Assembly (NCBI RefSeq): GCF_030997045.1
Contig: NZ_CP116899.1
Span: 2,739,501-2,803,500 of the forward strand
Direction of reading: 5' to 3'
Origin: Microbulbifer sp. TB1203
GTDB taxonomy: Bacteria; Pseudomonadota; Gammaproteobacteria; Pseudomonadales; Cellvibrionaceae
DNA length: 64,000 nucleotides
The translations under genes were made by a program, and so were the position numbers. Below, piece after piece: positions 54,014 to 61,879 of this stretch; position 1 is the first letter of the stretch, and every line of letters begins with the position of its first letter. The notes below the pieces were generated by a model. That model made no database searches. It saw nothing but the letters and a program-made list of their open reading frames with translations, and was not told the origin of the DNA.

Positions 54014-55090
54014 TCACTGGTCATTGATATCGACCACTTCCACCGGCCGCATCCAGCCAAAGCGATCCTCCGCGCGCCCCTCCTGGATATCCAGCAGCGC
54101 CTCGCGCAGGCACACGGCCACCGGGCCGGGGACCGAGGAGAGGAGGTATTCCCCGTTGTCGTCCCCCAGAACGCTGATCGGGCTGACGATCGCCGCGGTG
54201 CCGCAGGCGAAGGCCTCGCTGCAACTGCCGTCCCGCACCCGGGCGAGCAACTCGTCGATATCGATGTCCAGCTCGCGCACGGTGTAGCCCAGTTCCCGGG
54301 CCAGGGTGATCAGCGAGTCCCGAGTGACCCCTTCGAGGATCGAGCCGCTCAGGGCCGGCGTGTGCAGCTCGCCGTCGATCACCGCGAAGAAGTTCATGCC
54401 GGAGAGCTCGTCCACGGTACGCCGGTTGCCGGGGTTCAACCACAGGGACTGGTCGTAGCCCCGCTTCTTGAGCCGCGCGATGGAGAGCAGCGAGGCGGCG
54501 TAGTTACCGCCCACTTTACTGTCGCCGGTGCCGCCCACCGCCGCGCGGGAGTCCTCCCGCTCCACCCACAGGCGCATATTGCCGGCGTGATAGGCCTCGG
54601 AGGGGCTGGCGATCACGTAGAATTCGTAGGAGGCACTGGCGGAAACCGACAGATCCGGCTGGGTGCCCAACAGGAAAGGGCGCAGGTAGAGGGACTCGCC
54701 GCTGCTCGCCGGCACCAGGTTGGCGCAGTAGGCGGTCACCGTGCGCACGCCTTCCATAAATAGAGACTCCGGCACCGGCGGCATGCACAACCGCTCGGCG
54801 GAATGGGCCATGCGCGCGGCGTTGCGCTCCGGGCGGAACAGGCTGACCCCACCGTCCCGGGTGCGATAGGCTTTCATCCCCTCGAAGCAGGACTGGGCGT
54901 AGTGCAGCACCTTGGCCGCGGGGTCCAGCGCCAGCGGTCCGTAGGGGATCAGTTCGCCGGTGCTCCAGCAACCGTCCTGGCAACGGGCGCGAAACATCAC
55001 CGGCGCCATCACGGTGCCGAAACCCAGCCGATCGGGTACTTCGAAGCCGCGCAGACAGCTGGCTACAGCGGGGTGTATTTCAATACTCAC
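54014..55090 (-). CDS. ilvE: Branched-chain amino-acid aminotransferase
   Basis: 358 residues, the length of the class II (BCAT2-like) enzymes found in many bacteria. The PLP lysine is Lys192 in GTGDSKVGGNYA. The conserved FEGMKAYRTRDG (about 69-80), GESLYLRPFLLGTQP and the C-terminal SEAFACGTAAIVSPI are present. It transfers the amino group from glutamate to the 2-ketoacids of Leu, Ile and Val. It is monocistronic. Confidence 0.95.
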   Translation of the reverse strand: MSIEIHPAVASCLRGFEVPDRLGFGTVMAPVMFRARCQDGCWSTGELIPYGPLALDPAAKVLHYAQSCFEGMKAYRTRDGGVSLFRPERNAARMAHSAERLCMPPVPESLFMEGVRTVTAYCANLVPASSGESLYLRPFLLGTQPDLSVSASASYEFYVIASPSEAYHAGNMRLWVEREDSRAAVGGTGDSKVGGNYAASLLSIARLKKRGYDQSLWLNPGNRRTVDELSGMNFFAVIDGELHTPALSGSILEGVTRDSLITLARELGYTVRELDIDIDELLARVRDGSCSEAFACGTAAIVSPISVLGDDNGEYLLSSVPGPVAVCLREALLDIQEGRAEDRFGWMRPVEVVDINDQ

Positions 55091-55721
55091 TGATTCTCTC
55101 CTGCTAACTCACGGGCCGATTATGGCGCTTGCCGGGATCGAATCCAAATCCTCCACCCAAGGGAAGAGGCATTCGCGCACAACCCTGCAGATTATGACCA
55201 AATGGATTAGGACAGACATTTCGAGATCTACTGAAATGCCGGCAGCCGGCGCGCGGCGCCCCCGGAAAAAAACTTTTTGTGATGCCGATCCATTTTTTTA
55301 ACTGCGACACAAAATTACTGTCACCTGTTTCCTAATATCCGTGTATTGCCCGCGCCTTCCCCCTGCCGGGCTGCTACACCGAATAGGTGGACGGGATCTG
55401 ATGCTTCGGGCGCAACTGCCGCCACAATCGCAAGTGACAAGCGCCCCTTGGCTATACTCATTTTTACGCACCCCCAGGCCGCCGCGGCAGATACGGGGCG
55501 CACTTTCACAGGTAATGGCGCCGCCTGGATCGGCGGGCCGGCAACCTGCCACCGGAAAGAACAATCACTCCGGGCACAGTCAGGGATTGTGCAAGAACCA
55601 CACTTCAGGGAGAGAAAAATCCGCACGGCCACAGCGCCCGAGCGGAATTCGTGCCCGCCTCTCCGCTCCCAACAGGGTGCGAGACGGGTGAAGTACAACA
55701 TGGAACAGAAGTGGTTCAACC
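55091..55721. other. Long gene-free interval between ilvE and the TPR/TonB-like gene
   Basis: 631 bases. The frames that cross it have atypical composition, and I find no repeat of the dispersed families. It should contain the ilvE promoter (reading left) and the promoter of the following locus (reading right). A small Pro/Thr-rich frame from 55,346 overlaps the next gene and is not convincing. Confidence 0.5.
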
Positions 55722-57020
55722 GTGACACAGACAGAAATCGGCAACAATTTTGCTATCGGCTTGATGTTTACAGCCACAGCTCTGCTGTGTGGTAACACCT
55801 ACGCGGAAGAAGGCACAGCCACCGCCGTCGATTCCAAGGCTCCGCCCCCCGCTTATATTGAGGCCGCGTCGAAACCCCTGGAAACGCCCAGGCGCCAGCT
55901 GCGCCCCTCGGAGGCGGTGGAGAACTACCGCGCCCGCATTGAAGAACTGGAGGCGGAACAGGGTGCCTACGGCGCGGGCATCGATGAGCAGTTGCTGGGC
56001 CTGGCCACGGCGCTGCAGAAAGCCGGCGCTCACGAAGAGGCGATCGGGGAATTCCGCCGCGCCATGCTGATCAACCGGGTCAATGAGGGCCTCTACTCCC
56101 TGAACCAGGTGCCCATGATCGAGCGCATGATCAGCAGCCAGATCGCACTGCAGCAATGGGAAGAAGCCAATGACAACCAGCAGTATCTCTTCTGGCTGCA
56201 CGCGCGCAACTACGGGGAAAAGGACCCGCGCATGTTGCCGGTCATCAACAACCTGAGCCGCTGGCACCTGCAGTCCTACGTAGAGGAAAAAGGGGCTACC
56301 CTGTTCGAGCACTTGATCAGCGCCACTAATCTCTACACCCTGGCGGTGGATATCATCACCCAGAACTTCGGCGCCAACGACTTGCGCCTGGTGGAAGCCC
56401 TGCGCGGCCTCAAGGCCACCAACTACTACCTGGCCACCTACAAGGGTGAGCCGCAGGAAGCGATAGTGGTGAACACCAGCTTTGGCGGAGGCAACGGCAT
56501 GGACCCGCAGAGATCCAAGCTGGACCACTACCGCATGAACAGCTTCAGCTCCGGCAAAAATGCCATTGCGCGCATCGTGGACGTCTACCAGAAAAACCCC
56601 CAGTCCCCCCCGGCGGCCTCCGCCAAGGCAAAGGTGGAACTGGGCGATTGGTATATGATGTTCAACAAATGGCATTCGGCGAAGAAAACCTACAGTGAGG
56701 CCTACCAGGCGCTGTGGGACAACGGCGCCACCAACCGGGAGATCGAGGATATTTTCGGTCGCCCCGCGGCGCTGCCGGCGCTGCCGATACTGGAAGAGGA
56801 CCGCGAAGCGCTGGCGCAGTCCTACGTCACCGTCTCCTACGACGTGACCGCTTTCGGTAAAGTGCGCAATATCCGGGTACTGGATGCCAGGCCGGAAAAC
56901 AGCGTGAGTATCCGTTCGCGGGTGCGCAATGTACTCAAGCGCGCAAAATTTCGCCCGCGCTTCGAAGACGGCGAACCGGTGGACACCACGGACATAGTGC
57001 AGCGCTTCGTATTCGATTGA
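55722..57020 (+). CDS. Exported TPR protein with TonB-C-like end
   Basis: 432 residues from GTG at 55,722. The signal peptide is about 1-28 (GLMFTATALLCGNTYA), and an ATG 14 codons later would cut it short. A Pro-rich spacer (35-60) precedes TPR-like helices (about 60-330: NYRARIEELEAEQGAYG, AHEEAIGEFRRAMLINR, KAKVELGDWYMMFNKWHSAKKTYSEAYQAL). The last ~70 residues (SYVTVSYDVTAFGKVRNIRV to KRAKFRPRFEDGEPV) have the TonB C-terminal pattern, without an N-terminal TonB anchor or ExbBD genes nearby. It is the first gene of an envelope-protein run. Confidence 0.72.
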   Translation: MTQTEIGNNFAIGLMFTATALLCGNTYAEEGTATAVDSKAPPPAYIEAASKPLETPRRQLRPSEAVENYRARIEELEAEQGAYGAGIDEQLLGLATALQKAGAHEEAIGEFRRAMLINRVNEGLYSLNQVPMIERMISSQIALQQWEEANDNQQYLFWLHARNYGEKDPRMLPVINNLSRWHLQSYVEEKGATLFEHLISATNLYTLAVDIITQNFGANDLRLVEALRGLKATNYYLATYKGEPQEAIVVNTSFGGGNGMDPQRSKLDHYRMNSFSSGKNAIARIVDVYQKNPQSPPAASAKAKVELGDWYMMFNKWHSAKKTYSEAYQALWDNGATNREIEDIFGRPAALPALPILEEDREALAQSYVTVSYDVTAFGKVRNIRVLDARPENSVSIRSRVRNVLKRAKFRPRFEDGEPVDTTDIVQRFVFD

Positions 57021-57107
57021 AGCGGGAAAATGGCGTGGGAACGGACGGGAAGTTTCAACTCTGGATAACAGAAGCTGTCGAACATAAGGTGTAAACACGG
57101 CTCCCCC

Positions 57108-57198
57108 TGTAGGAGCGGCCCATGGCCGCGATCGATCTGAGCTACGAAGCGCAGTCCGATCGCGGCCATGGGCGGATGGCCGCCCCGCCGCTCCTACA
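57108..57198. repeat. Dispersed inverted repeat, GGCGGGGCG subfamily
   Basis: TGTAGGAGCGGCCCATGGCC ... GGCGGATGGCCGCCCCGCCG then CTCCTACA. It lies between the TPR gene and the Ser-rich lipoprotein gene. A perfect GATCGCGGCCATGG/CCATGGCCGCGATC stem is inside. Confidence 0.78.
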
Positions 57199-57244
57199 GA
57201 AACCCGGGGCCGGCACCGGACACACGCAGCTCGGGAGAGACACA

Positions 57245-58453
57245 ATGACACTACGGAAAGCAGTACTCGAAGAATTTGGCTGGCGCACGCTGGTCTCCGC
57301 TGTGGCGCTGAGCGCGGCGATCGCCGGCTGCAAAAGCCAGCAGACCCAATCACAACCACCGGCACAGCCGTCGCAGTCGCAATCCCAGTCGTCCTCCAGT
57401 TCTTCGTCCCAATCCCAGTCGAGCTCCTCCTCATCGAGCAGCTCCTCCAGCAATAGCCAGCCCTCGACCGCGAGCACCGGCATGCCCTCGAGCAGTTCTT
57501 CCAGCAGTCCCAGTCAGGGCATGCCTGGAGCCACCGCCTCCAGCAATCGCCCCAGCCTGGACCTGCCGAGCATCGAATCCGGCAGCGAGTCCAGCCAGCA
57601 GTCCAGCACCGCCTCGCGCAGCGGCGATGAATCGCAGCGCAGCCGCTCCGCCAGCGACAGCGGGCCCGACAGCACACGCACCGGCGAGCGCTCCACACCG
57701 GTGTACAGCGAGTCCGACCAGCGCGCGGAGGAGAGCCGCATGCCGCCGGACCCCTCCACCAACAGCGAGGGCGAGCCGCCGGACGAAGTCGACTTTTCCG
57801 AGGAGGAGCAGACCGCGTCCTCTTCCAGCTCCAGCAGTTCTTCCAGTAGTGCCTCATCCAGCAGCGCTTCCAACAGCGCGTCTTCGTCCAGCAGCGCCTC
57901 GGCCGGTGGTTCCTCCAGTGCCCAGGCCAGCGCCGGCAGCCCGGCGAGTGGCGGCAGCGGCGCCCCCAACGAGGCGCCGGCCAGCTCCGCGGAGCGGGTC
58001 GCGGAACTGGAGGGCGAGTTCGATGCCACCATGGCCAGCTACGACGGCATGATCCTGCGTTCGCGGGACTATGTGCGCAACCGCCCCGCTTCCCCCGAAG
58101 AGGAAGAGGAAGGCATGGATGAAGCGCCCCCCGGGGAATCCCTGGAGGACCTGATCGAATCCGCGGAAGCGGAAATCCCCGCGCCCCCCGGAGGCGGCGG
58201 CGAGGGCGGCAGCGGCCCGGAAATGAACAACTCCAGCGGCCAGGCCACCGGCCCCGGCCTGCCCACCGCCGGTCGCAAAGGCGAGTACGACCACAGCGGC
58301 ACCACCCCGGTGGTGCCGGCGGACATTCCCCAAGGCGACGACGACGATGTGGTGGCCCGCCAGATCCGCGAGGCGGCCACCCGCGAGTCGGACCCGGAAC
58401 TGCGGGAAAAACTGTGGGAAGAGTATCGAAAATATAAGAAAGCACAGAAGTGA
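57245..58453 (+). CDS. Serine-rich low-complexity lipoprotein
   Basis: 402 residues from ATG 57,245 (GGGAGAG upstream). The longer frame upstream is translated repeat DNA. The lipobox IAGC lies near residue 24. Residues ~30-130 are mainly Ser, Gln and Pro. Another Ser block (residues ~185-235) follows an acidic stretch (DEVDFSEEEQT). The C-terminal 120 residues are acidic and Pro/Gly-rich with a final helix (REAATRESDPELREKLWEEYRKYKKAQ). Such composition suggests an extended surface or periplasmic stalk. No family. It is followed 17 bases later by the next lipoprotein. Confidence 0.72.
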   Translation: MTLRKAVLEEFGWRTLVSAVALSAAIAGCKSQQTQSQPPAQPSQSQSQSSSSSSSQSQSSSSSSSSSSSNSQPSTASTGMPSSSSSSSPSQGMPGATASSNRPSLDLPSIESGSESSQQSSTASRSGDESQRSRSASDSGPDSTRTGERSTPVYSESDQRAEESRMPPDPSTNSEGEPPDEVDFSEEEQTASSSSSSSSSSSASSSSASNSASSSSSASAGGSSSAQASAGSPASGGSGAPNEAPASSAERVAELEGEFDATMASYDGMILRSRDYVRNRPASPEEEEEGMDEAPPGESLEDLIESAEAEIPAPPGGGGEGGSGPEMNNSSGQATGPGLPTAGRKGEYDHSGTTPVVPADIPQGDDDDVVARQIREAATRESDPELREKLWEEYRKYKKAQK

Positions 58454-58470
58454 CAACGGAGGAAGCCGGT

Positions 58471-59682
58471 ATGCTTTTGTCCAGGACGAATTTCTGCGTT
58501 GACGCTCTGGGGCGCAGCCTGCTGCTGGCGGCACTGCTGGCTCTCGGCGCCTGCACCACCACCGACGTGCGCACCACCGCCTTTACGCCGCTCACGGTGG
58601 AGGACGCGACCATTCCCGAAGACCGCCTGCTGGACGTGGGCATAGTACAGTTCAACCCCGGCCTGGACAGCACCGAGGCGGATGAGGACGAATTGGTTTT
58701 CCCTGAACTCCGCCGTGCGGAATCCCGCTACCTCGCCGTCACCCTGGCCGAGTCGCTGCAGTCCAGCCAGGGTTGGGGCGCGGTGCGGGTCATCCCCAGC
58801 GAGCGCACCAATATCGATGTCACCGTCACCGGCACCATCCTGCAGTCCGACGGCGAGACCCTCACCGTGGATGTCACCGTCACCGACTCCCGCGGCCAGG
58901 TGTGGTTCAACAAGGAATATACCGAGCAGGCCTCCCAGTACGCCTACGACCGCAAGCATCCCACCGAGGGCGACGCCTTCCAGGGAGTCTACAACCGCAT
59001 CGCCAACGACATGCTGATTTACCGGCAGCGGCTCTCAGACCAGTACATCGCCGAGCTGCGCACCATTTCCGAAATGAAGTTCGCGCGCAGCTTTTCCCCC
59101 CACGCCTTCGACCGCTACCTGATTCGGAACGAGGATGGCCTCTACCAACTGACCGCCCTGCCCGCGGAGAACGACCCCATGCTCGAGCGCGTGCGCCGCA
59201 TTCGCGAGCGGGACTACCTGTTCGTGGATACCCTGCAGGGCTACTACGGCACCTTCGTGAAATCCATGGAGACGCCCTATCAGGAGTGGCGCGCCCTGAG
59301 CTATGAGGAAGTGCAGCAGATGCGCGAACTCAAGCGCAAGGCCCGCAACCACACCATCATGGGCGCGGCGGCGATTATCGGTGGTATTGCCGCCGCCGGG
59401 GGCGGCACCGGCGCCGCCCGCGCCGCCGGTCAGGTGGGTATCGCCGGCGGCGGCTACCTGATCAAGAGCGGTTTCGACCGCCGCGCGGAAGCCAAGATGC
59501 ACATAGAGGCGCTGCAGGAACTGGGCGACTCCATGCAGTCGGAGGTGGAGCCACAGATCGTCGAACTGGAAGACCGCACCGTGACCCTCACCGGCACCGT
59601 GGAAAACCAGTACCGCCAGTGGCGCGAACTGCTCAGGGAAATCTACCAGGCGGAAACCGGCGCGCTGGAAACCAGTATCTGA
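58471..59682 (+). CDS. Lipoprotein with glycine-zipper segment
   Basis: 403 residues from ATG 58,471, with GGAGG eight bases upstream. A GTG at 58,450 is in frame but has a poorer signal. The lipobox LGAC lies near residue 29. The central part (about 60-170) has beta character (TNIDVTVTGTILQSDGETLTVDVTVTDSRGQVWFNKEY), as in GNA1162/LpoB-like lipoproteins that build outer-membrane-associated folds. A glycine-zipper-like segment (AAAIIGGIAAAGGGTGAAR, about 297-335) could insert in a membrane. It is probably co-transcribed with the preceding lipoprotein. Confidence 0.7.
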   Translation: MLLSRTNFCVDALGRSLLLAALLALGACTTTDVRTTAFTPLTVEDATIPEDRLLDVGIVQFNPGLDSTEADEDELVFPELRRAESRYLAVTLAESLQSSQGWGAVRVIPSERTNIDVTVTGTILQSDGETLTVDVTVTDSRGQVWFNKEYTEQASQYAYDRKHPTEGDAFQGVYNRIANDMLIYRQRLSDQYIAELRTISEMKFARSFSPHAFDRYLIRNEDGLYQLTALPAENDPMLERVRRIRERDYLFVDTLQGYYGTFVKSMETPYQEWRALSYEEVQQMRELKRKARNHTIMGAAAIIGGIAAAGGGTGAARAAGQVGIAGGGYLIKSGFDRRAEAKMHIEALQELGDSMQSEVEPQIVELEDRTVTLTGTVENQYRQWRELLREIYQAETGALETSI

Positions 59683-59762
59683 ACCGAGGGGCGCTAAGTT
59701 AAACATTAACCATGATGCGAAGGGCCTGATGCCGGGGGGTTTTTGCGGGACTGGGACTCGGG

Positions 59763-60027
59763 CCATCCATGGCCCTCGCCCTTTGGGCGCCTTCGGCGTC
59801 CAAAACGGCAGTCCTGCCGTTTTGTCTGCGAGAGGGACCTCGCGGACAAGCCTCCAGGGATGGATTCACGGCGTGTCCCGCAAAAAGCCCCCGGTAGCAG
59901 GGCCGCCCCAGACTTACTTAGCGCCATTGAACCAATGGTAATGACCCACAAGATCCGGTAGGAGCGGGCCATGCCCGCGATCGGCAGTGATTCCCGCCGT
60001 CGATCGCGGGCATGGCCCGCTCCTACA
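59763..60027. repeat. Composite repeat between the lipoprotein genes
   Basis: Includes a perfect 11-bp hairpin CAAAACGGCAG/CTGCCGTTTTG (59,801-59,824), a TTTGGGCGCC module, a GAGAGGGACCTCGCGG unit and a TGTAGGAGC-type element (59,958-60,027) that is truncated on the left. The 372-base interval has no convincing gene. Confidence 0.65.
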
Positions 60028-60054
60028 GAAAATAAACAGCAGTGCGGAACGACT

Positions 60055-61617
60055 ATGCAACACCGCGACCCGTCACCAGAAGACAACGGATTCATCCAGC
60101 CGGCGGAATTTACTTTCGGCGGCGAAAAGCCCGCGCAAGCGGAGTCCCAGCAGACCCGCGCCCGCGCAGCGGCCGCGCAAAAAGATCCGCGAAACCAGCA
60201 GCACCTGGCCGTCGCGGTGGGCACGGGCCTGCTGCTCGCGCTGATCGGGGTTTTCTGGGGCCTGCCGCAACTGGTGGAAAAACCCAGGCCGCAACTCCCG
60301 GCCCAAACCGCCGATACGCAAACCGGCGCTCCGAAAAAAATCGAGACCTCCCCCTACAGCGAAGCCGAAATGGCCCAGCAGCGACGCGAGGTCCAGAAAG
60401 TGCTGCAGGATATCCTGATGCTGCAGGAGGAACTGGAGGAACGGCAGATAGATCTCTGGGCCGGCGAGGAGTTTTCCGCGGCCCGGGCTCTGGCGGAGGA
60501 AGCGGACGGGATCTACCGCCAGCGCAAATTCATGCAGGCCCTGGACAAATACCGCGAAGCCCTGGCCGCGATGCAGTCGCTGCGCGATGGCATTCCCGAC
60601 CGTATCGAAAAACACCTGGCCGAAGGTAACGAAGCCCTTGACCGCGGCGATGCCAAGGCCGCGCACGCCGCCTTCGACCTGGTATTGATCATTTCCGAAG
60701 ATCACCCCCGGGGTGTCAAGGGCAAGGCCCGTGCGGAAAAACTGCCCGAGGCCTGGGAGCACTTCACCGAAGGCAAAACGGCGTTCGAAAAAAACGACCT
60801 GAACGCAGCCCGCGACGCCCTGAAGGAATCCCTGGCGGTGGACCCGGAGACCCGCCCGGCCAAGGAGCTTCTCCCGCGGGTTCTCGCCGACATCACCGAG
60901 CGCGACTACAGCGAGGCCATGTCCGCGGGCTATGCGGCAATCGCCGAGGAGAATTTTTCCGCGGCGAAAAAATCCTTCCAGAAAGCGCAGGCGCTGAAGC
61001 CACAGGCTGAAGACCCCGCCGTCGGATTGCGGCAGGCCGACAACGGCCTCAAACAACAGCGTATCGACCAATTGTTCAGCCGCGCGCGCCAACAGGAGGC
61101 GGCGGAAGAGTGGCACGCCGCCGCCGAGAATTACCGCAAACTGCTGAAAATGGATTCCAGCCTGGTTTCCGCCATCACCGGAAAGGCCCGCGCCGAAGCC
61201 CGCGCCCAGCTGGACGACCAACTGCAGGAACTGCTCGAAGACCCCCTCTCCCTCGGCGGCGGCAAGCGCAACCGCTACGCCCGCGAAGTGCTCGCCGACG
61301 CGCGCAAACTCGAAAGCGGCACGCCGCGCCTGCAAGGCCAGATCGAACAACTGGAAAACGCCATCACCAAAGCGCTGATCCCCATCCCGGTGCGCCTGCA
61401 ATCCGACACCAGCACCAGCGTGACGATTTATCACGTGGGCCGGCTGGGCAATTTTGCCGAGCGCGAAATCACTCTGAAGCCGGGTCGCTACACCGCCGTG
61501 GGCACCCGCGAGGGCTACCGGGACGTTCGCCGGGAATTTACCGTGGACCCCACCGAGGAACCACCCACCGTGGTCATCCAGTGCGCGGAGAAAATTAACG
61601 GCGTCAATAACAGCTGA
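60055..61617 (+). CDS. Inner-membrane anchored TPR/coiled-coil protein with C-terminal beta domain
   Basis: 520 residues from ATG 60,055. The upstream frame is repeat DNA. A charged cytosolic lead (1-48) precedes one membrane helix (51-70, LAVAVGTGLLLALIGVFWGL). The periplasmic part has several TPR-like helices (FSAARALAEEADGIYRQRKF, RQQEAAEEWHAAAENYRKLL). The last ~70 residues are a beta domain (PVRLQSDTSTSVTIYHVGRL, KPGRYTAVGTREGYRDVRREF) of the PEGA type. The PEGA end matches the domain repeated in the next protein, which suggests joint function. Confidence 0.75.
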   Translation: MQHRDPSPEDNGFIQPAEFTFGGEKPAQAESQQTRARAAAAQKDPRNQQHLAVAVGTGLLLALIGVFWGLPQLVEKPRPQLPAQTADTQTGAPKKIETSPYSEAEMAQQRREVQKVLQDILMLQEELEERQIDLWAGEEFSAARALAEEADGIYRQRKFMQALDKYREALAAMQSLRDGIPDRIEKHLAEGNEALDRGDAKAAHAAFDLVLIISEDHPRGVKGKARAEKLPEAWEHFTEGKTAFEKNDLNAARDALKESLAVDPETRPAKELLPRVLADITERDYSEAMSAGYAAIAEENFSAAKKSFQKAQALKPQAEDPAVGLRQADNGLKQQRIDQLFSRARQQEAAEEWHAAAENYRKLLKMDSSLVSAITGKARAEARAQLDDQLQELLEDPLSLGGGKRNRYAREVLADARKLESGTPRLQGQIEQLENAITKALIPIPVRLQSDTSTSVTIYHVGRLGNFAEREITLKPGRYTAVGTREGYRDVRREFTVDPTEEPPTVVIQCAEKINGVNNS

Positions 61618-61879
61618 GCGCGCGAACGGACCCTCCGCTTATTGATCAAAAACTGCACGACTTTCATGTGTGGAAAAACCTGGACACAAACGCCAGGGCG
61701 GTTCCCGCGATAAGATGACTTTTATGCCAAATGGCGTTACAAAGACACTGACAGTACCAGTTGCGGGCTAAGCTGTAGGGCACCAAGAACGCTTCGTGCC
61801 GGTCCGTCGGTTTCCCGAAACCAGCGCGAGGTCTTCACACGCGATAAGTCGATAAGTGCGCAGTAACAGGAAAGCATAA

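Noticed and set aside
55722..57020. Call of a TonB energy transducer
   Set aside because: Only the C-terminal fold is TonB-like. The N-terminus is a signal peptide, not a TonB anchor, and no ExbB/ExbD genes are nearby.
55716..58673. 985-codon open frame on the minus strand
   Set aside because: It runs antisense across three plus-strand genes. Its Arg/Pro/Cys-rich composition is typical of the shadow of GC-rich coding DNA and it has no domain.
60073..61434. 453-codon minus-strand frame opposite the membrane TPR gene
   Set aside because: Shadow of a gene with a signal-anchor and TPR pattern; low-complexity and without a ribosome-binding site.
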